Shown here: piece after piece, positions 49,201 through 60,250 of the stretch | How the letters are laid out: each line of letters starts with the position of its first letter | How positions within the stretch are numbered: the stretch's first letter is position 1 | NCBI RefSeq assembly: GCF_000321225.1 | Contig: NW_004450381.1 | Location: 1,985,458 to 2,049,457 of the forward strand | Direction of reading: 5' to 3' | DNA length: 64,000 bases | Origin: Odobenus rosmarus divergens | Taxonomy: Eukaryota > Chordata > Mammalia > Carnivora > Odobenidae | Position numbers and translations under genes: made by a program | The notes under the pieces: model-generated | What the model saw: only the letters and a program-made list of their open reading frames with translations | Database searches by the model: none | What the model was told of the DNA's origin: nothing

Positions 49201-50890
49201 CTTGCCTACTCTTCCACGGAGAAGAATCTGCTGCAGCAACTCATACCATCTGGCCACTGAAGAAATACCACAGGAGAGGAAACCAGACTTATGTTAATAA
49301 TCGTAACCCAGATTTCTAAGGGCCAAATTCTAACCGTGGCTCACCAGCTGCTTCGGGGGGCGAGGGTGGACCCATCTGACTGCTCCATGACAAGACGCTG
49401 TTCCACAAGGGCCTCCCTACTGGGCACTCATGCACATGTGGGTCTCAGATCCCAGACGATTACCATGACTCACTGGGGCCTCTAAGCCACACGCTCCGCA
49501 TCTGACACTCCATTGGCACAGGGCTCATCACTGCATTCCTCTCCAACCACGTTCGGCCACCAGCCACAGGGACACGACCCATGTGGCCACTGTTCCATTC
49601 CCCTCTGTGCCAGCCACACAGCGGACCTCCCTGTCCCCTCTCAGACCTGCTAAAGGGCCCCAAACCTCGCTCTCCCAAACCAGCTTTCTGCCTCACAGCC
49701 ACCTTCATCTCTCTCCCCTCTGGGTCTTCTCACCCTCACGCACCCCCCTACCTTCCTGGGTCTCCCAGTGAGCCAGGCCGATGTCTCTGAAGCACCGCCA
49801 CATGCACACGAGGCCCAGAGGCCTGGAAGCCACGTCACTCCTGGTCACCGTTCAGCAGTAACTTGATCACTCCTCTGCTGGGACCACTAACCTCCCCACT
49901 GAGCCCACACACACTTGATCACCTCCTCGGAGCTCCTACTTGGACCCTGGGACCAAGCAAGCCCATGGGTACACACTCGGGGGGCTCTCAAAAACTCTGA
50001 TCCTAAACCCCTGACCCCTTTGCCTTTCTGCAACATAAACTCCCCCACCCCACTTCCCTCTCATCTCAGACTCCTCTCTCTCCTGTGAGGCCCCCAAATA
50101 TGCAAAGCCCAGGCCTGATCCAGCCTTCCTGGTCTTGCCTTGCCTGGCCCTTCCTCCTAAAGGTCTGCAGACTGCTGCCCCCACCCCCGACCCTGAGGCC
50201 TCCAGCACAGCCCTCCCAACCCCCAGACTCTACCGGGCTCGCCTCCTTTCTCCTCTGTCACCCCCTCCCACTGTCTGCTTGCTCTTGTCCTCTCCCGCCA
50301 GACCCACTCACTCCCAAGACGACAACTCCAGGGGCCCCCACTCCCACCAGACCATCTTGTACACTCCTGCCAAATGCCCTTCCTGAGGCAAAGCGCCAAA
50401 GGCATCCTTGCCCCCCTCAACAACCTTCCACCTGCCCCATCACCCTTCAAGAGAGCACGACGTCCTCAGCCCGGCTTCCCGGTCCTGCCCAGCATGACCT
50501 CGACCCTCCTATATCCACCCTCACCTCCCCCGTTGCCCACATGTTACACTAATTCTCCAACCAAACAGGCTCTGCGCTTTCCTAGCACTGTGACTACCTT
50601 CCAGCCTCTGGGTTCTTGACACTCTACTCTCCACCTCCAACAGTCCCCCCAGCCCTCTTCCCCAAGGACACGGGACAAAGGACAGGAGGTCTCCCCGCCC
50701 ATGCGCTCCACAGCACCACTCCCTCCACAGAACCCTGAGACCTTTCTCACATCACGGCATTTCAAGTGCCTGCTCCCACCCTGGTCCGCAGGCTCCTCGC
50801 ACCCCAGCTAAGGCCCGAGTCTGAACCAATGTTCATTATTTCCTAGGATAGGGAGGGGGGGACAAAGCTTCCTGAAGAACAGTGTTTTCC

Positions 50891-51082
50891 GGGGCGCCTG
50901 GGTGGCTCAGTCAGTTAAGCGTCTGCCTTTGGCTCAGGGGTCCTGAGTCGATCCCGGGGTCCTGGGATCGAGCCCCACATCGGGCTCCCTGCTCGGTGGG
51001 GAGCCTGCTTCTCCCCCCACCCCTGCTGCTTCTCCTGCTTGTGCTCTCTCTCCTCTCAAATAAAAATCTTTAAAAAAAAAAA
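50891..51082 (+). mobile_element. Carnivore tRNA-Lys SINE
   Basis: Head GGGGCGCCTGGGTGGCTCAG. Perfect 15-bp target duplication AGAACAGTGTTTTCC. Confidence 0.97.
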
Positions 51083-51119
51083 AGAACAGTGTTTTCCCAT
51101 CACCTTCGCCTCTTAAAAA

Positions 51120-51215
51120 ACTGAATACTTACCACTACTGAACTCTGTACGTACTGGTCAAGACGGTACGTTTTACGTTATGTGTCATTTTTTTCCACAA
51201 TTAAACAACAACAAC
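51120..51215 (+). mobile_element. L1 3' terminal fragment
   Basis: Ends ACGTTTTACGTTATGTGTCA then CCACAATTA, as in the other L1 ends here. Short. Confidence 0.65.
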
Positions 51216-52074
51216 AACACTGAATAAGAGGGAGAGAAGGTGAGACAGGCCCAGCCGGATCCTGGTGCTGCTGAAAGTGGCTGAATAGCAGGGGGGCTCA
51301 GTGTCCTGTCTTTCTTCCCTCATGGGGGTTTGTAAATGGCAATGTTTTCTAAATTAAGAAAGCAACTGTAAAAAAAAAAAAAAAAAAAAGCACCTATAAA
51401 ATACATTTCCGGTAAAAATCCCATGCCTGCAAATATGAATGCAGACACATTCACCCACGTTCCTACAGGAAAGTGGAAAGCTTTCAGAAATCAACATTCA
51501 TAAACGAACATTTTCTGGTCTAAGGTCTGAGATTTAGGCAAAAATAAATAGTTTTTGCACACACCGGCTTGCACACCCCCCCCCAGAGAGTGAACATGCT
51601 GTGCTGAGCATCCACCTAAGATAATTCACAAGTCAGGCCACTGGGACTTCCAGCCAACCGGAGGATGGCCGGGCCCACCCTGGCGACCCCTGGAGAGGAC
51701 AGGAGAGGTGCGCACCTGCATCACTGGTCCAACCTGTGCATCCCCTGCCTCACATCACTGCTGTTTGGTGACACCAGGGAGGGTCACGACACTAAGATCA
51801 CCCTCTCGGTTCAAGTATGGAAGAAGTCCAAACAAGCAGATGGCCTTGAATCTTTCACCTAAAACCTTGGATGACTCAGCTTTGGGGCTCCCCGCTGCTC
51901 ATCCGGGGGGGCCCCTATGAGAGAAAAATGCAGAACTCTGCAAACGAAGCAGGCTGCCCAAAGCACCGGCTGCTCTTCTCTCTTGAGCAGAGGCCTCGGT
52001 GAGCTCAGCCTCTGGGGGGCTTGCTGTCCGTCCAGCCATCACCCAGGCCTGGCACCGAAAGGCTTAAGGAAGAA

Positions 52075-52365
52075 ACTGAAAACATCGTGCTAAGGGAAAC
52101 AAGCCAGACACAAAAAGACAAGTGCTCTATGAGTCCACATATATGATATCCCTAGAGCAGAAAGTAGAATGGTGGGTGCCAGGGGCCGGGGGGGATGGGA
52201 GGTTGTTGTTTAATGGGGACAGTTTTGGTCTGGGATGATGAAAAAGTTCTGGAGATGGATGGTGGTGATGGTTGCACAATAGTGTGAATGCTCAATGCCA
52301 ATGAACTGGACACTTAATGCTTTAAATGATACACTGTATGTTCTAATATTTCACAATAAAAGTGG
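52075..52365 (+). mobile_element. L1 3' end
   Basis: GCTAAGGGAAACAAGCCAGA, CTATGAGTCCACATATATGA and GATGAAAAAGTTCTGGAGAT, ending with CACAATAAAAGT. Confidence 0.88.
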
Positions 52366-52844
52366 GGGGCGGGCACCTTGGGGAAGAACACAGCCCTCAA
52401 GGTGTATGGATGGAAAAGGCTGCCTTTGAACAAGCAAGTTCCTGATAAGACAGACCTGTGAGGCAGAGCCTCAGGCTGGAGGCTGGATCAAGTCCTGGTG
52501 AGGCCAACAAACTCCCAGCATCCTATTCCCCTGGGGTCCTCCCCCAAGGAAAAGGAGGCTCCACCGGTCCCTCCAGAACCTCCACACACAGGCCTCTCAG
52601 GCCTCAAAGTCTGACCGGGACCCCCATAAGCCAGCAAAGTATGCCCTGGCAGTAGCCAGGGCCCAGCCACCCGTGTACCCCAACACCCTCTGGAACATTA
52701 TTCAGCTACCAAAAGGAATGAAGTGTTGACGCATGCTACAACAGGGATGAACCCCGATACCTTAATCTACGTGAAAGAAGCCAGATACAAAAGGCCACGT
52801 TATACAATTCCATTCATGTGAACTGTCCAGAAAAGGCAAATCTA

Positions 52845-53048
52845 GGGACGTCTGGGTGGCTCAGTTGGTTAAGCATCTGACTCGTGGTATCGGCTCAGGT
52901 CATGATCTCAGGGTCATGAGATTGAGCCCCAAGTCTGGCTCTGTGCTCAGCAGGGAGTCTGCTTGAGATTCTCTCTCTCCTTCTCCCCATATGCGCTCTC
53001 TTTCCCTCTCTCTCTAAAAATAAGTAAATAAAATCTTATTAAAAAAAT
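52845..53048 (+). mobile_element. Older carnivore SINE in L1
   Basis: Head GGGACGTCTGGGTGGCTCAG, body TCTGACTCGTGGTATCGG. Perfect target duplication AAAAGGCAAATCTA. It splits an L1 3' end. Confidence 0.96.
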
Positions 53049-53138
53049 AAAAGGCAAATCTACAGAAAGTAGAGTGGTGGATGCCAGGGGCTGTAGGAGA
53101 GAGGGGGTCATGGTGGCTAAAAGGAGCAATTTCCTTTT

Positions 53139-53340
53139 TCTTTTTTTAAAGATTTTATTTATTTCTTTGACACACAAAGAGATAGGGAACACAAGCAGGG
53201 GGAGCGGCAGGCAGAGGGAGAGGGCGAAGCAGGCTTCCCGCCGAGCAGGGAACCCAATGCGGGGCTCGATCCCAGGACCCTGGGATCGTGACCTTGAGCC
53301 GAAGGCAGACGCTTAACGACTGAGCCACCCAGGCGCCCCG
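53139..53340 (-). mobile_element. Carnivore tRNA-Lys SINE in L1
   Basis: Reverse copy ending CTGAGCCACCCAGGCGCCCC. Perfect 16-bp target duplication GGAGCAATTTCCTTTT. It lies 90 bp from the opposite-strand SINE at 52845-53048. Confidence 0.97.
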
Positions 53341-53488
53341 GGAGCAATTTCCTTTTGAGATGATGAAAAATTTTTCTAAAATTAGACAGTGGTGATGCTT
53401 GCATAACTCTGTGAACATACTAAAAAAACACTAAACTGTACACTTTAAATAAATGAATTCTGTGGTGTGAATTCTACCTCAGCCATTT

Positions 53489-53684
53489 TTTTAAAAAGAT
53501 TTATTTGAGAGAGAGAGTATGTGAGCGCGCATGAGCGTGGGGAGGGGCAGAGGGAGAGAATCCCAAGCAGACTCCATGCTGAGTGCAGAGCCCCACGCAG
53601 GGCTTGATCTCACAACCCTGAGACCATGACCTGAGCCAAAATCAGGAGTTGGATGCTTAACCAACTGAGCCACCTAGGCGCCCC
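53489..53684 (-). mobile_element. Carnivore tRNA-Lys SINE in L1
   Basis: Reverse copy ending CTGAGCCACCTAGGCGCCCC. Perfect 16-bp target duplication TCTACCTCAGCCATTT. Confidence 0.97.
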
Positions 53685-55620
53685 TCTACCTCAGCCATTT
53701 AAAAACCACCACCACCAGGCAGGAATATAGCTCCTCACTTACAGGGTGTAAGGGAGGGAAACCAAACAATCGCCTGCCCATCAACCCAGGCACCAGATGG
53801 GATGGAAACTGCATTTGCCCCTTAGTCTCCAATCAAAAGACTTTCTGGAGCTCTCAAAAAAAGCGTGTGCCCCAGTCGTGCTGCAGGTCCAGCTGCCCCA
53901 GCCTCTCAGGAAGGGGGTGAGGTGTGGCTGGGGAACAGCAGATGGCAGTGGTCATCGTGGGCCACCCCGACTCCCCTGACGCTCTGGGGAAACATCACCC
54001 AGCTCTTCCCCATGCCCCACCACTCACAATGGGGGCTGGCTCCTCACCCCCCCACCTGCCCCTCAGGGGCACCCCTGATATGGCACTGCCCAGCTCTCCA
54101 GTATCCTCCCCAACTGTACACAAGGCAATGCCCTCTGGTCTGTAAAGCCTTAGGCAATCTGCAGACATGGCCTGTATATGCCAAAGCATTAGTAATTTTC
54201 AGAGCTTCCCATCTTCCTCCATTTTTTCCTATTAAAATAAGAAAGTCTGTGGTTTTTATTTTCTCTCGAGGGCTTACAATCACTAAAAGTGAGAACAAAG
54301 TGGTTCTGAGCCTTCCCTCCACAAACTTGAGGGGGAGGGGGCTTTATGAGAAAAATCGAGAGGTCTCTCTCTTCCTCCAGCCTCTAGCTTTGAGGCCGCT
54401 AAAAGCCACAAGGCCTTGCAATCAGGAACACTGCAAGAAGACCTCATTCTATCCAACACAGGGGGGTTGCGGGGGGGAATGTGGCCAAGGATGGAGGGCT
54501 CGGCAACATTGGTGTGTAGCCCCAAGTTCTCTGGGCTGATGGAACTTCACATTTGGGGCCATGAGGCAGAAAAATATTTAAGATGCAAGAACCCCACTCA
54601 ACCTCACAGGACACACTATGAGAGGGAACAGAGGGGGACCATGGCCATGGCAGACCCCTGAGTCCCCATGGAGCTCATACTGGGCACTTTTGCTGAGACA
54701 AGTAGGTAAAATGGCCTACTCCTTTTGAATTATGCATTTCTCCTTTAAAATCTCTTGCTAAGTGGCATGCCATCAACCGGCATTAAATGCCTGAGGGGGC
54801 GACTCCATGAGACCAGACAGGGGGCCAGGCCCCTAGGGACCACCCACTCTGTGCACTCCAGTTCCCTCAAAGCCTCCCAAGGAGGGGGTCATGGTCTTCA
54901 GCCCGCAGAATCAATGCCCTGCGCAGGACCACACCCCAGATCTACCTTTATGGTCTGCATTCTTTCCCCAAACTAGGGTGACATATGTTGCCTCTAGGTT
55001 GCTTCTAGAATATCCACCTTGTCGCTTGCAAGGATACGTGCCTATATACCCTTCCTGCTCTACTGGCATTCCAACTGACCCCAGCAGCATATGTTAAAAG
55101 GAACATGTCAGCCCTTTAAAATGAAGTGAATCTTCAAAGGCTCTTCTTAAACAAACAGAGGCACTTGAGTGAAGGATCCCCCTCGGGCTGCGCCATTCCT
55201 GGTTTGGAGGTGGCTGGAGCAGCAAGTCTTTCTCCCTCTCCTGCCAGTGTCCCCTTGAGTCTCCCGGCCAGCCAGAGCCAGTTCCTTCCTAATGCTCCCT
55301 GGGCCACGTACTGACCCTCTGTGCATGTGGCCAGCCATCCCTGTCACATCCTCCCAGCCAGGCCTTGTCCCTCTGTATCTCCTGGGACCTGCTCACAGCA
55401 GAGCGTGGTCAGCATCCACCAACCCCCACCCTCAGCTCTTGACCACTAGGTGGAAGAGGCAGACAGATGAGCAGTGTCCTCCAACACAGTTGTCCCCTTG
55501 GTCCCCTTGCCACAGAATTTGCTGGAGGAATCTTTAGCAAAGTGCCCCAGGAGGACATAGGGAGAGTGAGGAAATTTTCTGAGAGCTATGCAAAATAAAG
55601 GAAAGAAACAACATTCTTGG

Positions 55621-55842
55621 GGCGCCTGGGTGGCTCAGTCGGTTAAGCGTCTGCCTTCGGCTCAGGTCATGATCCCAGGGTCCTGGGATCGAGTCCCACA
55701 TCGGGATCCCTGCTCGGCGGGAAGCCTGCTTCTCCCTCTCCCCCTCCCCCTCCCCCTGCTTGTGTTCCCTCTCTCACTGTGTCTCTGTCAAATAAATAAA
55801 TAAAATCTTCAAAAAAAAGAAAGAAAGAAAGAAAGAAAAAAC
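55621..55842 (+). mobile_element. Carnivore tRNA-Lys SINE with GAAA-repeat tail
   Basis: Near-consensus head GGGCGCCTGGGTGGCTCAGT. The A tail has grown into a (GAAA)n run (55811-55838). Perfect target duplication AAACAACATTCTTGG. It looks among the youngest here. Confidence 0.97.
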
Positions 55843-57089
55843 AAACAACATTCTTGGGTGGCTGATACCTTCATGGACCTGCCCAAAGGCTGGGACCAGA
55901 TGATGCCTATCACAGCACTTAGGTTTATGTGGCTGTCTCCCCAGCAGACTGAAAATGACCTGCTAGGAAGCCTGTCTCCTGACACTCAGCACCATTCCCG
56001 TCTGAAACGTGTTTGCTGAACATCCCCTCCACCTACTGGGGGAGGGGGAGGAGGTCACTCTGTGCCCACACTCCTGTGACTGGCATCACTCTACGGTCTG
56101 AGAAGAGAGGCCAGCACCAGCCCCTCCACCGACTGCCTGACCCTGGGCAGGTGTGTTTGTCTCACACCCCCTTAGACCCAGTCAGCTGATGGCATATAAT
56201 TAAGTTAATAATCTTGCTCCAGCCACGTCACAAGAATGCTTCGAGGGCACATGAAACAGCCTCCACCAAAGCTGTAGTTTCTACACAAGTGGGGCTTCAC
56301 GGTCTTCCTTTACCAGACCCCGGCAGGCGCATCTTTGAACCCGCCAGTCATGTCTCCCTTGGGCACCAGCCGCCATCCCTGTCCACAGTCATTTTGTAAG
56401 GTCGCCGTAGCAAGCAAGCACTGGAAGCCAAGACAGCTAATTAGCAGGCCCCCGTCTGAGGACTCAGGGAGCTCTCTAAGGTTAAGCAGGCGAAGACCAA
56501 GGCTCAGCAAAGAAGGAAAAAATAATGTCCAGATAATTTCCAAAGCTAACAAGTCTCCTTCCCGGGGCACCTATATCACTGGGCCCCCGAAAAGCCGACG
56601 TCACTTATCTGATGGGGGGAAGCAGGATTAAAAAGAACAGGGAAGGGTCTGAGCAAACAGAGACCCCAGAAATGGGGTCTCATTCTGTCTCTGGCCCACA
56701 AACATCCACAACACCCAACACACACACAGATTCACGTGCACTCAGGACACCACTCCTCAAACATGGTTAAGAGCCTAGAACACCGAGGTAGGTAGGACCT
56801 TGTCTTAAGAAGGAAGAAGAAGAAAAAAAAAGAAGGAAGCCAGCCAGACACAGGATTAACAGGAAATCACAGCAAACATACAGTGAAAGGAAGATATACA
56901 ATTAGGGAAGACGCCAGGACATCACAAAGTTTTTTTGTGTGTGTGTGTTCATTTTTATTTTACTTTTTTCTTAATTAAAAAAAAAATTTTTTTTTTTTTT
57001 GGTATGCGTGTGTTAGTTTTTAAAGACAAGGCCCTTGGAGATTAGCCTCTCCACAAATCCATGAAAAAAAGGCAAGAGAGAGTTTCCAT

Positions 57090-57155
57090 GAAGACAGTGC
57101 CTGGCACGCAGTAGATACTCAATAAATACTTCTGAGTGACTGAATGGGGAGAAGT
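57090..57155 (+). mobile_element. L2 terminal fragment
   Basis: AGTGCCTGGCACGCAGTAGA then TACTCAATAAATACTTCTGA, the typical L2 end. Confidence 0.75.
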
Positions 57156-57332
57156 GGTTACCTTGCTAACAGAAAGGCAGGTAAAGAAGAAAGATGGGAA
57201 GCATTGTGTTCCCAACCTAGAATTTTAAAGAAAAAAAAAAAATCGAAGAATCAAAGAAAAGAAGCTTAGTAATGACGGGGTCCAACCACTAACTTCTTCG
57301 GCAAGGAGCGAGGTGTGGTGACCCGTGAAGGG

Positions 57333-57442
57333 GTTTTAGGAAGAATTTGAGTTGCTGCACTCCTGACGCCAGGCCGTGTCTTCTTGGCTCCACAAGGCTG
57401 CCGTAGCACCAAACAACGCATCACTCAAATTCTTCCTAAAAC
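57333..57442. repeat. Perfect 20-bp inverted repeat
   Basis: Left arm GTTTTAGGAAGAATTTGAGT (57333-57352); right arm (57423-57442) is its exact reverse complement. The loop is 70 bp. Flanks outside the arms do not match, and no known element is recognised. Confidence 0.9.
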
Positions 57443-57524
57443 ACGGCTGGTGAGGCCAGCACAAGCACCATCTTTCTCTGCCACGGCAGCCTTTCCTCTA
57501 CTGCCCAATGAGGGGCTCACCGAG

Positions 57525-57953
57525 TGTTGTGGGCTGAACTGTATCCCCCCCAATTCATAGGCTGAAGCCCTAACCGCCAGTACCTCAAAACGTTGACTGA
57601 TTTGGAGATGGGGGTCTTTAAAGAAGTGATTAAGTTAAAATGGGGTCGTTAGGGTAGGCCCTAACTCAATATGCCTTGTGCCCTTATTAAAAGAGGACAC
57701 TGTGGACAGAGGGACACTAGGGGTGCAGAGGCAGAGGGACGACCACGGAAAAGAGGCAGTGGCGGGGGGGGAACACAAGCAGGGAGGCATCTGCAAGTCA
57801 AGTCAAGGAGAGAGGCCTCTGAGGAAACCAACCCTGCCAGCACCCTGATCTTGGACTACCCGCCTCTAGAAATAATACAGAGAAAATAAATTCCTGTTAC
57901 TTAAGCCACCCAGTGTGTTGCGTTTTGTCATAGCAGCCCTAGCAAACTAATAC
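57525..57953 (+). mobile_element. MaLR solo LTR (MLT1-like)
   Basis: TGTTGTGGGCTGAACTGTAT, TTGGAGATGGGGGTCTTTAA, AACCAACCCTGCCAGCACCC and ending CCCTAGCAAACTAATACC. Confidence 0.9.
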
Positions 57954-58079
57954 CCCGGGCCACTTCAAAACGTGGGTGTGAAAGCCAAGGAAATATTACC
58001 ATGAATAACAGGTGTTTTCCTAAACATACCTATTAAGAACCAGAAACGGAAATTAAGGATGAGAATACTGCTCCCGGCA

Positions 58080-58405
58080 ACTTCAAAACCCTACTTGAGT
58101 GAAATAAACCAGACACAGAATCACAGCTATTAGGTGCCTGCAATGACATGAGGCACCTAGGATAACCCGACTCCAAGGGACAGAGAGGAGAGCAGTGGTT
58201 GCCAGGGGCTGAGGTGGAGGGAAGATGAGCTAGTTTGTTCGTGCTGAGTGGAGGAGAGAGCTTCAGTTTTGCAAGATGAAAAAGTTCCAAACATGGACGG
58301 TGGTGATGGCTGCGTAACAACGTGAACGTACTTAATGACACTAAATTATAAACTTAACAATGGTTAAAACGACACATCTGGTTATGTATGTTGTACCATG
58401 ATAAA
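58080..58405 (+). mobile_element. L1 3' end
   Basis: GAGTGAAATAAACCAGACAC, GTTGCCAGGGGCTGAGGTGG and GATGAAAAAGTTCCAAACAT, ending near TTGTACCATGATAAAA. Confidence 0.85.
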
Positions 58406-58592
58406 AAAAACAAAAACCTATTACGTTACATAAGTAACATTTTAACTTAACTTATTCCATTGCTTTCAAAGCAAAAAACAAAACAAAACCCTACATGACC
58501 GTACTGTAGTCAGGGTGAGGGACCCTAGTGGGATTCATAATTAATTAAACCCACCACCACCACCTCCTGAACCTTGATCTAAAAGGCAGCCG

Positions 58593-58803
58593 TGGAGGCG
58601 CCTGTGTGGCTCAGTCAGTTAAGCATCCGGCTCTTGGTTTTGGCTCGGGTCATGATCTCAGGGTCGTGGGATCGAGCCCTGTGTCGGGCTCCGCACTCAG
58701 CGGGGAGTCTGCTTGAGATTCTCTCTCTCCCTCTACCCCTCCCCCCACTCATGCACCTGCGCTCTCTCTCTCCAAAATAAATAAATCGATCTAAAAAAAA
58801 AAA
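58593..58803 (+). mobile_element. Older carnivore SINE
   Basis: Head GAGGCGCCTGTGTGGCTCAG, body CCGGCTCTTGGTTTTGGC. Flanks AAAAGGCAGCCG / AAAAGGCACCCG. Confidence 0.95.
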
Positions 58804-59666
58804 AAAAGGCACCCGCAGTCGAAACTCAGGCCTATTGTTTGACAACTGGAGTGCACTTGAACATACCCATCCATTCACTGTGAGCGAGGAAGCCCCTCGA
58901 ACCACAGCGGTGAGCTGCAGCCTGGGCCTCAAGCATGGCCATGTCATCTCCCAGCTGGACCGAGCATATGGCTCATCTGGATGCTTTGTCCTAGTGAGGG
59001 CCACAGGCCTCCCAGCCGAGGAGGGGAGGGGGCTACTGAAGCCAGAAACAACAAATGAAGTAAAAGGGAGGAATGGGGAAGGCACATTGCCCTGGATCCA
59101 CACAAATCAACAGCACTCCCAGCTAGCTCCTTCCTTAGTGAAAGGTTCCAGAATATTTCATTCTGTTCCCAAAACAAGGAAACCATCCATTCTGGAGTCA
59201 GAAAACCCTTGTAAAATGTGAATTAGACTCCGTTTCCACCCTGTTGATGATTTAATGGTCTCAGACTCCACCTGCTTGGTTCTGTCCACCCTGCCTCTGT
59301 TCACGGAGAGGAGGCTATTCTCAGTTCAAAGGTGACCACAGGGTTTGATTTAAAGAGATGATGATCAAGTCAATGCAAGGCCCGAGTGACCTTTTCCTGG
59401 CCCAGAATTACTCAGTCTAACTGGTGGCTGGTCCATTCAATCACCCAAGGGAAAAACAAAGCACTGATCGTTCTGATGACAACACACTGCCAGAATCCAA
59501 AGAGCAAATTAAACTGCTTCGTAGAGATATGAAAACACAGGGCAGCAACTCGTATGAGAGCCCATAAAGAAACACAAGATCTGGGGTCAGGTCTCATGAC
59601 TGATATTTGGACAGGGGCCGAGGGACACCTGGGACTGAGCATTCAGATCGGGAATTCCTCAGACCT

Positions 59667-59773
59667 GTGGGGCACCTGGCTGGCTCAGTCGGTGGAGCAT
59701 GCGACTCTTGATTTCAGGGCTGTAAGTTTGAGCCCCATGCTGGGTGCAGGGATCACTTTAAAAAAAAAAAAAA
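59667..59773 (+). mobile_element. Old short carnivore SINE (no TC-rich tail)
   Basis: GGGGCACCTGGCTGGCTCAG, GCGACTCTTGATTTCAGG, then an A run with no TC-rich segment. Perfect target duplication GAATTCCTCAGACCT. Confidence 0.95.
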
Positions 59774-59904
59774 GAATTCCTCAGACCTAAAAAAGTAAAG
59801 GATCTTGGGCTGTCTGGTGTCTCCCTTGAAAGGGCTCACCCAAGCTCTTGGAAAGGGAAGTTCAAGGAACCAGGGATCCCTGCCTTCAAAACATACACAG
59901 CCTG

Positions 59905-60250
59905 TGCACCATGTGGATAAACCTTGAGGAGACGATGCTAAGTGAACTAAGCCAGACACAGAGGGACAGATCCTGCATGACTCTGTTTATATGCGGTACT
60001 AAGAGTAGTCAAATCATAGAAACAGAAAGCACAGTGGTGGTTTTCAGGAGCTCAAGGAGAGGAAATGGGGAGCTGTTGTTTGGTGGGGACAGTTTCAGTT
60101 GAAGAGGAAAAGAGTTCTGGAGATGGACGGTGGTGATGGGTGCGCAGCAACGTGAATATGCTTAATGCCACCGAACTGGACACTTAAGAATGGCTCAAAT
60201 GGGTTAAGATGGTAAATTTTGTTACATATATTTTATTGCAGTAAAAAAAA
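59905..60250 (+). mobile_element. L1 3' end
   Basis: AAACCTTGAGGAGACGATGC, AGTGAACTAAGCCAGACACA and GGTAAATTTTGTTACATATA, then an A run. Confidence 0.88.

Larger units (their letters stand above)
47301..50890. other. Intronic DNA with pyrimidine-rich part
   Basis: From about 49480 to 50820 the plus strand is strongly C/T-rich, so the BCR transcript is purine-rich there. A degenerate tandem repeat lies at 49086-49200 and a MER5 piece at 47665. Confidence 0.6.
52680..53475 (+). mobile_element. L1 3' end cut by SINEs
   Basis: GGAACATTATTCAGCTACCA and ATACAATTCCATTCATGTGA, resuming after SINEs with GATGAAAAATTTTTCTAAAA and ACTGTACACTTTAAATAAAT. Three SINEs lie in or next to it. Confidence 0.88.
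53701..57524. other. Intronic DNA
   Basis: Includes one SINE, an L2 end and the inverted repeat listed. A T/A-rich stretch lies at 56930-57010. No gene recognised. Confidence 0.55.

Noticed and set aside
50085..50552. 155-codon proline-rich plus-strand frame
   Set aside because: Product of the C/T-rich tract. Proline and serine richness follow from base composition.
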